The notes below the pieces were generated by a model that was not told where the DNA came from, did no database searches, and saw nothing but the letters and a program-made list of their open reading frames with translations. Source: Hypoxylon rubiginosum (Eukaryota; Ascomycota; Sordariomycetes; Xylariales; Hypoxylaceae). From it: 64,000 bases of DNA. The translations under genes and the position numbers were made by a program. Shown here in pieces: positions 20,892 through 30,665 of the stretch (positions are counted from its first letter, which is position 1; every line of letters begins with the position of its first letter). The stretch covers positions 186,001 through 250,000 of the forward strand of contig CADCXA010000036.1 in assembly GCA_902806565.1 (NCBI GenBank), given 5' to 3'.

Positions 20892-23738
20892 TCACAGGTC
20901 GTGTTCCTTCTCCTCAAGTTCCCGTATGTATTTCACGAATCTCTTCTTGTGAGTCTATAGTATGTCAGTAAGCTGCTGGGGAAAAGGGGGGGTATTCGAT
21001 GGGCCTACCATTCCGGCATAACGCCCGTCCTTCAATATGCATATGTACCGCAAGCCCAGCTTGGCAAAACATTCATATACAAGGTCCATCGGAGACTTGA
21101 TATCTAAGGCAACAGGTGCCGGATCTATATACGGCGTAAAGTCGGTCGGGTCCCGCTCCGGGGATTCGTCGTCTTCAATGCTCGGCACGTTTTCCATGAG
21201 ACAAAGGCTAGAGCTCTCGTCCTCGATGTTATCAAGGGCGTATTCCAAGTCCGGGGCGGGAATCAGGCCGACAAGGATGCCATCCCTGAGTATCGGCAAT
21301 CCTCCGTCCAGTTCCCCGGCTCGATGCAGAATCTCAAGTTGCGATCGAAGTTTCGTGGCGGGGACTAGGGGAGAGCTGGTGATGTCGATAACCCGCTCAT
21401 GACGGACGCGGGGAACGATATCAGCAAGTTCCGAGGTGAATACCGGTTTATGCTTGTTGTCTAGGTACGGATACGCATTCATGTTTGTGAGTAGGTCGTA
21501 GATGCTGAGCGGCTCCAAAGCATCAGCCGTCCATTTGGCCACGAGAATAGCCAAAGAAAACGGCAGCACATAGTCCAGACTTCCAGTTAGCTCGAAAAGA
21601 ATCACAGCGAGAGTGACAGACAATCGTGTCACGCCGCACATAGTCGAGCCCGCAGCAATAAGTCCGTATACGCCCGGCTGAACACACGTAGACTCTTGGA
21701 GAAGCGGACAGGATCCCCAGATGCTCCAGAGTGGAAACCGGAGTACCATCCATTGGACGAGATGACCAACAATTCTTCCCATAATACCGCCAACAACCAT
21801 AGAAGGGACATAGATGCCCGCAGGCACTTTGATACCAAACGTGATAGTTGTCAAGAATCCTTTGATAATAAAAGCAGCAAGTAGGTTCCGAATGATGCCA
21901 GGGATCTCGTCGATATTCGACGGGCAAAGGCCCAACTCGTCATCCCTGCTATCGTCCTCGCAGGGGGCGGCAAGGTTCAACAGAAGCTTTGCCACCGGAA
22001 GCTTGGTCAAAGTGTTCCAATAACCGGTGAGTCCAGTCACTAGTGCCACAAGTACAACTTCAACCAGCGGGTATTTCTTGATGACTGCCCACTTCCGAAA
22101 AGACAGAGCCCAGCGACGCGACGCCTTTATGAAGAGAGCGCCGGCCGCGCCGCCTAATATGCCTACTAGAATGAAGCCAACCAATTCGAACCACTCCCAG
22201 TCGATTTTGTATCGGACCTCGAACATGACAATCTTGTGGGTGCCATAGGGGTTGAGGAACTTCAAGGACAGAGCTGCGACGATGCAGCAAAAAAAGGTAC
22301 GGAAGAGCGTCTTTGCTGGGAAATAGTAGGCCACCTCCTCGAGACCGAACAGGACACCGCCGAGGGGAGCACCGAAAGCAACTACAACACCCGCAGCAGC
22401 GGCGGCAGATAACACCTCTCGCCTCTTACCATCGTTACGGTCGTACTTGGAAAAAAGTCGGCAGCAAATGTTGCCGATGCAGGTTGCAATATGGACGTAG
22501 GGGCCTTCTTTACCGAGACTTAGACCGGAGGCAACACTCAAAATCAGCCCTACCGACTTAATGATGAGCGTCTTGACACCAAGAAACCCGTGCAAAACGA
22601 ATCCGCTAAGGATAACGCGCACTTCGGCCACACCACTACCAGCTGCGGAATAATACACCATGGGAGGTGGAGAATCGATGAACTGCTGACGAATCTCCCT
22701 GGGACTGACACCCTCGTCCTCGTCGTTTTCATTCTCGTCTGGCTGTTGAGAATAGTCGGCAGCAAGGTTCTCGTCTAATGTTGACATTCGGTACGCCGAA
22801 GGGACCACGGTCTTGGTCGTCAAGGTAAGTAGACACGCAAGAATGGAGAGAGTAAGGACGGCGATGATATAAATTCCAAATTCCGTCCACGCCTCGCCGA
22901 AAGGATGGCCTCCCAGGACCTCGGACCAGGATCGCCAATCGGTACACGGGCCATGGGGGCAGCATCTCTATTAGCCTCGTCAGCATCCAACTCGCCGTAG
23001 GGAAGAAAAGTAGAGCATCCTTCTACAGCCGTGTCGAAATTAGTCTTAGTTACCTTTTCTCTCAAGTACCATGCTCGCGCGCAATAGCCATCCTTGTAGT
23101 CGAATATGGTGGTCTCGGCCACATCCACGCAGTAGGCGAGCACGGCTACCAGAACGCCAACCACGGCACTTAGTATCCAGCCCTGGGCGCTATCAAACGA
23201 AACAATGACCCTGCCCCAGAAGTCCTTCCGGCTACGTAGCTGTTTGAGTCGGTAGGCGTCGGCAATGCTATCGTGTACCCAGTCGGTCGAGGTAAACTGG
23301 TCATACCATATCCGATCATCGGCGAGGAGGGAGCCTTTCGATTCAGCCATAGGATCTGGTCGGTCTGAGAGCGCTTGTATTAAACGCTGCCCCCATGATT
23401 CATGTCGGCTGTGATGTCGTGTGCCGTACTGTGTTCCTATATTTAGGGAGTTAGAACTAGCGAGGCAGGGCTTGGGCGGCGTAGAGAGGGGTTTAGGCAG
23501 ACGAACCGGCGAAGCTGTGATTCCTTGATAGATATCCTCTAGGGGTATCTAGGGGACTATGGATGCGAACGTGAGAACGAGAAGGACGCAAGAGCGAGGT
23601 GTTTTCGTCTGGCACCTCGGATCCTGAGTTGCGTCTACTTCTTCGTGAATGTTGGCGCCGATGGGTGGGAGAGGTAGGGACAGATAGGTGAGAGTCCTGG
23701 GAGGGTGGCACGGAGTCGTATGAAGGTGTGTCGGCCAT
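20892..23738 (-). CDS. ClC-family voltage-gated chloride channel / H+ exchanger
   Basis: Four exons, complement(20892..20954, 21009..22967, 23054..23436, 23507..23738), 878 aa. Intron 1 (GTTCGT...ATATAG) joins NHSFAG to TQYG...HESWGQRLIQAL. Intron 2 (GTAACT...AATAG) restores YLREK-RCCPHGPCTDWRSWSEV. Intron 3 restores YAGM-THKKRFVKYI. The N-terminal 150 residues are polar and Ser/Arg-rich and include the fungal LLADDRIWYDQFTSTDWVHD motif. Selectivity signatures are GSGVAEV (about 315-321), GKEGPYVH (357-364) with the gating glutamate, and GIYVP. Two C-terminal CBS domains (about 725-870) end in an acidic-basic tail. Length and motifs match fungal ClC proteins of the Gef1/ClC-3 type, which control ion and pH balance of endomembrane compartments or the plasma membrane. 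The retained gating glutamate allows exchanger activity, but this is not proof. Confidence 0.95.
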
Positions 23739-24469
23739 GGCGGGCAGTTGAGGGTGGTGTGTACGATATCGGAGCGTTACTATATTACAAAGCGCAATGC
23801 AGAAAGTCCGAGTCGGATGGCAAGCAAACTCAGAGACTCGTCTTTGGCGACATGAGTGCGAAATTGCGAAACATGTGCCTGAGGGTTGTAATGGATTATC
23901 CGAACGAGGCAGTAAATCGCGAATAGGCTGACTGGTCACGAGATCTAGGTCTAGTAGGTCTGGTAGGTTTGAGCAAAATATCGAAGCGACTATCGTACAA
24001 ATGTGGTGGCTATGGTCAACGGTGTAGGTAGGTAAGTGTGGTTGAGTGTCAGCGTCCCCTGGCGAGATCCCAGGTGGAGACTATCGCGTCTTATTACGGC
24101 TCATTGTCGTCTTTTCTAGTGAACTAGTAGTTCGTCTTCGACGAGCCAAGTAGGCAAGTCGACTGACAACTGACAGCCACTTTAGAATAGAATTACCAAG
24201 AGACTTAGACTTATTTTGAAGGTCAGATGGGGATGATGGAGTAGTGTGGGGTCTAGGATGTTGGTACGAGATTGGAGGTGTGATCAATCCTTAGAGCTAA
24301 GAAGCCGAGGACTCGTCCAAATGCTCATTCTCCATCGGGTGTATGTTCGCGTTGGAGAGGATTGGTAGGTAGCGTTGGAGAAGATAGCTAAAAAGAAGGG
24401 ACTTAGAGGGCACATGGGCACAATGCAAATTATATCATCGTGCGGAGCTAACTTTGTAGATCTACAGGG

Positions 24470-24500
24470 TACCTTGTCTTAGGTAACCTAGGACAAGGTA
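24470..24500. repeat. 31-bp near-perfect palindrome
   Basis: The two 9-nt ends TACCTTGTC and GACAAGGTA are perfect inverted repeats. The centre TTAGGTAACCTAG continues the symmetry with one mismatched pair. It contains a CCTAGG core. It could extrude a cruciform or be a dimeric protein site. It lies 33 bp before the first 77-bp direct repeat. Confidence 0.85.
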
Positions 24501-24532
24501 AGGACCTGGCTCCAGCTGCATGGGCAGGCAGC

Positions 24533-24609
24533 TACTGGAATGTATCTTATACATGAGGGGTGTTAGGTTCAATTCCTATCAGCGCTATCTGGCCGTTTCC
24601 CTTTTTCTG
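24533..24609. repeat. 77-bp direct repeat, copy 1
   Basis: Matches 24762-24838 at 73 of 77 positions, and all four differences are transitions. It has a hairpin-forming ATGTATCTTATACAT and a GGTTCAATTCC core close to the RNA polymerase III B-box consensus, flanked by weak T-arm pairing (TAGG/CCTA). A tRNA-derived SINE remnant is possible. No full cloverleaf can be drawn. Confidence 0.85.
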
Positions 24610-24761
24610 GTAGCGCTAATAACTTAATTAATTACGTGGCCCTGCTTAGCCTTAAGCCTAAATGTTCGATCCCCACCTATGGCATGAGTCTCCCGCTGCT
24701 TTTTAAGTTTTTAGCTAGGCTGGAAGCAGATGCAGGGGCGCATTATTTGTTCTGTTAATAT

Positions 24762-24838
24762 TACTGGAATGTATTTTATACATGAGGGGTGTTAGGTTTG
24801 ATTCCTATCAGCGCTATCTGGCCGTTCCCCTTTTTCTG
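24762..24838. repeat. 77-bp direct repeat, copy 2
   Basis: Second copy of the 24533 repeat, 229 bp downstream in the same orientation. Its B-box-like core reads GGTTTGATTCC. Between the copies, a third B-box-like GTTCGATCCCC is at about 24665-24675. The copies could be ends of a small element or a local duplication. Confidence 0.85.
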
Positions 24839-24883
24839 CAGCATCGTATTCTTAGTGGTGTAGCACAGCGCGATAGCGTTATT

Positions 24884-24929
24884 GGTCCACTGTAGTCCAC
24901 TGTAGTCCACTGTAGTCCACTGTAGTCCG
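24884..24929. repeat. 10-bp tandem repeat (TCCACTGTAG)
   Basis: Four complete copies of TCCACTGTAG plus a partial fifth, without mismatch. Copy number is likely polymorphic between strains. It lies 46 bp after the second 77-bp repeat and about 340 bp before the NRDE-2 start codon. Confidence 0.9.
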
Positions 24930-25266
24930 CCTGCGGTGGTGAAACACCCGCTAAAGAAGATCGTCATTGTGGGCGTGTTAGCGTGTTAACGTGTTGGCGT
25001 GCCGCTAAAAGTTGACAAACGCCACGAATTCACACTCCACTCGATTCCATGTGCCATTGTTCCACTTCCAATCAACTTCAAATGTTTTCAGTCAGACGCT
25101 ACACCCGCGCCCTATCTCCTTGCAGTCACTAAAATAGCCTCGTGAAGTGACAAATAACCGGCTTTGATGATAGCTTGTAGACTCGACGGTTTACAAGCCG
25201 CAATATCGGGACAACGTACCCAATCAGCTTGTACCCATAATGGACACGCGGTGACATTTGCCCATC

Positions 25267-28200
25267 ATGTCATCTAAGCACGGCAAGAGCTCAGCTATAC
25301 CAAAGTTCTCTTCCTTTAAGCCTAAGCTTGAGACGACCCAGGCCCAAGGTGAGAGCAAGTCCGAAGAGCCGAAGCAACTTGTTGAGCATCCCGTCTCTAA
25401 AAGACGAGAGCGCCATCGCTCAGCAAGGGATACACCTCATCATGCTGACAGCACTCGCCATCTCAAGCTTTCAGAGCGGCCACCCCCACGAGAGCAGGAT
25501 AGCGGTGGTTTATTTGTTTACGACAAACGAGGTGACCCCTTAATTTGGAGATATGGCGGTATCAATCGTCGCGATGTCCCTAATTATCGACGATTTGGAT
25601 CCGGCCGCATTCTTGGCGTCGATGGCTATATGAGAATCGACCAAAGCGGGAGCCGTGAAGAATTCTTCATGATTGGCCACCGCGAAAGCCGTTCCATATT
25701 CAGTGGCGATAGGAAGACACTTCTAGCCAAAGGCGGCCATTACAAATCGCAACCTATCAAGATCCGACGAGAGAAATCGCAAATCGTGACAGGATCAGAG
25801 GATTTCGTACCACTTAAGCCGTCGAGGAAACGAAAACAAGACAGTAATGAATCAGAAGACTCGCCAAGTGGGGATGAGCCATCTTACAGATCGATTCATG
25901 GAAAGAGCAAAAAGCACGAGCATTCCGACAGTGATGTTGACTATGCTACTGATGCGTCTACAGGCCAAGGGGATTGGGAAGCGGACGACCCCGTACGCTT
26001 GAAGTCAGTAGAACTATCTAGGCGAGTACGGGACCATGCGGAAGATATTGAAGCTTGGCTTGAACTTGTCGACCTCCAAGATACTCTTCTCCATATAAGC
26101 GTCCAAGAAGGGCGTCGCGCGACCGCGGCAGAAGTCAAGAGCTTTGCTGATATTAAGTTGTCTATGCTTCAGCAAGCCTACTCACATTCTACTACCGATT
26201 TGCAGCGGGAGAAATTACAGCTCAAGATCATGCGAGAAGGCTCCAAGATATGGGACCCTAAGACCATTTCAAAGCGATGGGACGAAGCTCTTGAGAAGCA
26301 TGGGACCAGCTTCGAATTATGGAGAGCGTATGCAAGCTTCCAACAGACCAGGCTATCTGCATTTCAGTACGAGAAAATCAAGGAAATGTATGTTGAGCGA
26401 TTGCAACAGCTAGAAACGGCAGTCTCGGCGAATGAATCACAGTCAGACCGCCTGCGAATCTATGAGGAGATGATATACGTGTTCCTCAGGGCGACGCGCT
26501 TCATCTCGGACGCTGGGTATATAGAACGTGCCACGGCAGCATGGCAGGCTACACTTGAAATGACATTTGCACGCCCGCCAACACCAGAGAATGCGGGAGC
26601 TCAGGTACCCTCCAGCTTTCAAGATTTCTGGGAGAGCGAAGTCCCGCGTATGGGAGAGGAATCAGCTCAAGGGTGGGCGGCTTTTGAACGAGACAACGGT
26701 GCGCAAGAACCTCCGGAGCCTAGATCTTCAGAAGCACCTACATTTCCAAGCACTCGAGACGGGTATAGAGCTTGGGAAATTATTGAACGACAGAGAGCTC
26801 AGGCTGCTACCAACCCTGCTCGTACCCTAGACGATGGAATAGAAGATGACCCATTTCGAGTTGTCATGTTCGCAGATATCCACGATACTCTCCTCTATTT
26901 TCCTACCGAAGCAATTCCCAGTATTCAGCGTCAATTACTCGACGCGTTTTTAATATTCTGTCAACTGCCTCCTACTCTCTACACTACCGGTATAATTCAG
27001 GAGATGCTTCGAGACGATTTCCTCATTAGTAGCCCGGCGAAACTTGTTACCACCGACATCTCGCCGGACTCAGTCCCAGGTTCCGAAGAGCAGACTAAGA
27101 AGCCCCCTGAGCTTTCACACGACTATCAACGAATGAATATCACATCCGAAGTTCTCTTCTCACTGCCTCATTGGTTCAAAGGCCTGAATAATATTCGAGA
27201 TAACATTCCCAAATCTCAATACCAGTGGATTTCAACTACACTAAAGCAGCTTGTCCGTGTATTTGGAGTCCGAGAACTTGGATCATACTACCTCGCTTTT
27301 GAGTCGGCCAATCAGCCGGGAAACGAGAAGAAGACGGCAAAAGCACTCCTAAAGCAGGACTCGGCGAACATCAGCTTATATATAGGCTACTCCATGCTTG
27401 AATGGGCACGAGGGAATAAGGATGTCGCTCATAACACGTTAACTGCTGCAGCGAGCTTGACAGCAGTATCAACTCATGAAAAGGTATACTTAGGCATTGT
27501 GGCGGCGTGGATGGAACTTGAAGACTGCAACTTGCCTAAGAGCATTCTCCAGTTATGTGCCTTGTCAGATAATAGTTCTTCCACGACGCCAATTCCAGAG
27601 AATCCAACAGCTTCCACGACTCACATCCTACGGGCAAGACAATTCCTGTCGTCAAATCGGGACTACTTGTTATCTTCAGGAGATGCTACGAATGCCATTA
27701 TATACGCCGAAGGCCTCGCTTTGCTGGAATACTTGACGCGACAGAGTAACAAGGAATCATCTAGTGGATGCCAGGGAGATATATGGTCCGCTATTTCTAG
27801 CATCTCTACCTGTTCTGACGAATTAGTCTTTCGTAGTCTTGCAGATAGCCCGGCTCATGAGCGGTTGCTTCAGTATGCTGCTCGCTTGCTTTACTATCAT
27901 GCCAGGCAAGGGTGAGTGATAGTCTTCCATGCATAAGTGTCAAAATGTAGACTGACGCTTTATATAGGCCTTTCAGACCCGGTTTCCTACGCGAGCAGCT
28001 TGCGAAGTATATCAATCTATTCCCTCGGAACACGATCTTCCTCGACCTTTTTGCATGGAGAGAAGCACGTCTTAGCATCGACGACAGGGTGCGCTCCATC
28101 CTTGACAAGGTTGTCCTTACCAAACCACACGACTGCGTTAGCAGCCGGGTATTCGCCATTCGATATGAGGCGCACGCTGGCAATGTGCATTCGACACAAG

Positions 28201-28508
28201 CGGCGTTCGAGCACGCCCTCGAGAGCGAAGCGTGCAAGAACAATCCGGGCTTATGGATTTCGTACATCAGGTTCTGCCACGAAAAAAAAGAACTGAGATC
28301 AAAGACTAAGAGCGTCTTCTACCGAGCACTCCAGTGCTGTCCCTGGTCGAAGGAAGTGTTCATGGAAGCCTTCGCCACGCTAGTTAGAGATATGGACTCC
28401 TCGGAACTGAAGTCGGTCTACAATACGCTGTCGGAAAAGGGACTGCGGGTCCATGTAGAAATGGAGGAGTTTGTGGAGAAATGGCGTAGGGAGCAGAAAG
28501 AGAGATAA
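25267..28508 (+). CDS. nrde2: NRDE-2 family nuclear RNA surveillance/splicing factor
   Basis: Two exons, join(25267..27911, 27968..28508), 1061 aa. The start is the ATG giving MSSKHGKSSAIPKFSSFKPK. The intron (GTGAGT...TATAG) restores HARQG-PFRPGFLREQLAKYINLFPRNT. The N-terminal region is charged and disordered (about 1-225). It includes the family motif VYDKRGDPLIWRYGG-INRRDVPNYRR (about 84-110), basic KPSRKRKQ and an acidic Ser-rich stretch. From about residue 240 (DDPVRLKSVELSRRVRDHAEDIEAW) to the end it is HAT/TPR-like helical repeat, the NRDE-2 domain. C. elegans NRDE-2 is required for nuclear RNAi. Human NRDE2 binds MTR4 and fission yeast Nrl1 works with Mtl1 in splicing and R-loop control. 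A nuclear role with the Mtr4 helicase is expected by family. Confidence 0.94.
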
Positions 28509-29306
28509 GGCGCGACGATGATAAATTGCTCTAGGCCTACAGCAGTGCACAAGGGGCTCATAGTCGTTAATAACTCACCTTCCGATTCCAGAAATTACTA
28601 ATCGAGAATCTTTCAATACAAATCTTGCCGAATGCCTACTGCTCCTAATTTTAGATGCTTAGCATTATAAATTTTTCTTAGAACATGATGCATCGGTAAG
28701 CTAAATACCTATCCTATAATACGAAGACAAGACGCCCAAGTACGCACCTCTCGGAAAGAAAAAATTAACTAATATCAAGATCGAGTTTAAAGAATAATAA
28801 AGGAGAAAGGATAGTACTGGGAATCAATAAGTAATGTATATACAGAGGAGGTGCAAATTATTTACAATAATAACATGGACCGAATACCAAGCCGCCATGC
28901 CATACCCGAAGAGAAATAGAGAGAGAATGAAAATGGTATCGACGACCTGTCTGGAGTAGGACTCAACGAACGCGAGTATGGAGAAAAGCAATAATATCCT
29001 AAAACCAATGCAACCTTGGAAATATACCAATACCAATATGCAAATTGACCAGACCTCAAAGAGTGGAAGAGACGAGGAGGGGGTGGTCATGAAGACGAAC
29101 GAGGGAATGTATGTAGGAAGAGAACGACCGATCCAAGACACCGAGTTTCCATGCAATGAACCCCCAACGCCAGGGGGTATGAAAAGGAAGCAAATGACTC
29201 CGAAGAGCCTAAGGGGGGGTTAACGAGAGAGTACGAATCCAAGCCTAAAAACTCACCCCGACCAAAAAAAAAACCTCTCCACATACGGTCGACCTCATCA
29301 TATACA
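28509..29306. other. Convergent intergenic region
   Basis: About 800 bp of AT-rich sequence between the NRDE-2 and GH64 genes, expected to hold both 3' UTRs. A minus-strand frame of about 110 codons (28824-29156) is hydrophobic but unrecognisable and is probably chance. No repeats or RNA genes are seen. Confidence 0.5.
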
Positions 29307-30665
29307 TCACTTGATGTGCAACAGCTTCTTCAGCGCGCCGAGCCAGCTCTTCAAGGTATCCAAGAACCCGGACCCGGAAGCCGGCGTCTTGGTCTTCTTG
29401 CCCTTGTCCTTATCCCCGTTCCCAGCATCCGGCTTCTTCCCCTTCTTCTCCCCTCCCCCATCTCTCTCCTTTTTCGACCCGCCACCACTTCCCCCGTTCG
29501 CCGGCCCATTACTCCCCGACGGCCCGCCCACAGTAACAGTCAACAACTGCGGATCCGCATCGAACACAGTCCCCGCCTGGTCGGGCCCCGCGTCCCCGTC
29601 GGGCACCACGTCGTCGTAAGGGAACGCGTACCCGCGGCCGTCGAGGTTCGCCGCGTGGCACACGCGCGCGTAGTGGTTCGTCGGGCTCGCCGTATAATAA
29701 CTCGCCACCTTCTCCCCGTCCGGCTGCTGGTCGTTGGTCAGCAGCGTAGACCGGTTAAACGCGGCCGCGATCCGCGCCCCGAGCGCCCCCATCTCGTCCG
29801 CCGTCGCTTGGTCCGGGTACCCCCCGAAGGGCCCCGTCGAGCACGAGAATATGTCGCCGGCGCTCGGCTTCGCGAAGGTGCCGACGTTGGCGAAGGTTAG
29901 CAGGTCGTTGTCGACGCGGCCCGTCACGTTGCCCCAGGATGCTTGCGTGTTGATGGTTAGGTCCGCGCTGGCGTACTTGGCCCACACCTGGTCGACGTAC
30001 GCGTCGAAGTAGCCGTCGAACAGCGTCGCGTCCGCCACGCGCCCGCTGTTGGGGCTCAGCGCGCGCAGGTTCGCGCCGTCGGGCCCTTTTACCACGAGCT
30101 TGTCCCATCCCGCGCCGTCCGCCGCGTTCTGCTGGACCAGGCCGTCGCACACGATGTCGAGGCCGCCCTTGGGCAAGCCCTGGACCGTCTGGACGGCGCC
30201 CGACGTGTTGGTCAGCTGCAGGGCGATGGGCAGCGGCGAGACGAAGTCGACGTAGCTGATGTTGACGAACAGCTGCTGCTGGTTGTACGTGAACTCGCAG
30301 AAGCCCCACGGCAGGTTGTAGTTGGGGTCCTTCGCGTTGGTCACGCTGGGCTCGACGACGGCCGGGCCCGGGTTCAGCAGGAAGGTGAGCTGCGTGGCGC
30401 CGACGCTGAACCAGATGCGGCCGCCGGCGATCTGCGGGATGGTGACGGACGTGGTGGCGCCCGCGGCGCCGAGGGGGATCGCGATGTCGGCCGCTAACTC
30501 CGACTGCGGCTCGGAGGGCGACGCGGGCCGGTACACCGTCTTGCCGTCCGACTCCATGAACAGCGGCGCATTGTTCTGGTTCAGGTCTAGCCCGGTGACG
30601 TACGCGTAGGCCTGGGACGAGCCGGTGTTGTTCACTATGGCTATCTCGGTCGTCGGGTTCGTCAT
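29307..30665 (-). CDS. GH64 beta-1,3-glucanase family protein without signal peptide
   Basis: Single exon, 452 aa. The N-terminus MTNPTTEIAIVNNTGS enters directly into the beta-barrel (thaumatin-like) fold with no signal peptide, and no upstream in-frame exon is apparent. Family patterns include RIWFSVG (near 105), PSVTNAKDPNYNLPWGFCEFTYN, YVDFVSPLPIALQL, DGYFDAYVDQVWAKYA, FSCSTGPFGG, and the closing NHYARVCHAANLDGRGYAFPYDDV. These match GH64 laminaripentaose-producing beta-1,3-glucanases. After about residue 387 a Gly/Ser linker leads to a lysine-rich disordered stretch and a C-terminal amphipathic helix (LDTLKSWLGALKKLLHIK). The enzyme would cleave beta-1,3-glucan, its own wall or that of others. 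Export, if any, would be unconventional. Third positions are strongly GC-rich. Confidence 0.88.
   Translation of the reverse strand: MTNPTTEIAIVNNTGSSQAYAYVTGLDLNQNNAPLFMESDGKTVYRPASPSEPQSELAADIAIPLGAAGATTSVTIPQIAGGRIWFSVGATQLTFLLNPGPAVVEPSVTNAKDPNYNLPWGFCEFTYNQQQLFVNISYVDFVSPLPIALQLTNTSGAVQTVQGLPKGGLDIVCDGLVQQNAADGAGWDKLVVKGPDGANLRALSPNSGRVADATLFDGYFDAYVDQVWAKYASADLTINTQASWGNVTGRVDNDLLTFANVGTFAKPSAGDIFSCSTGPFGGYPDQATADEMGALGARIAAAFNRSTLLTNDQQPDGEKVASYYTASPTNHYARVCHAANLDGRGYAFPYDDVVPDGDAGPDQAGTVFDADPQLLTVTVGGPSGSNGPANGGSGGGSKKERDGGGEKKGKKPDAGNGDKDKGKKTKTPASGSGFLDTLKSWLGALKKLLHIK

Larger units (their letters stand above)
23739..25266. other. Divergent intergenic region with repeats
   Basis: About 1.5 kb between the ClC gene and the NRDE-2 gene. 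The proximal part is unique sequence, likely the ClC promoter and leader. The part from 24470 to 24929 holds a 31-bp near-palindrome, two 77-bp direct repeats and a 10-bp tandem array (listed separately). A short GTGTTARCG triple repeat is at about 24973-25003. No protein-coding gene is supported. Confidence 0.6.
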
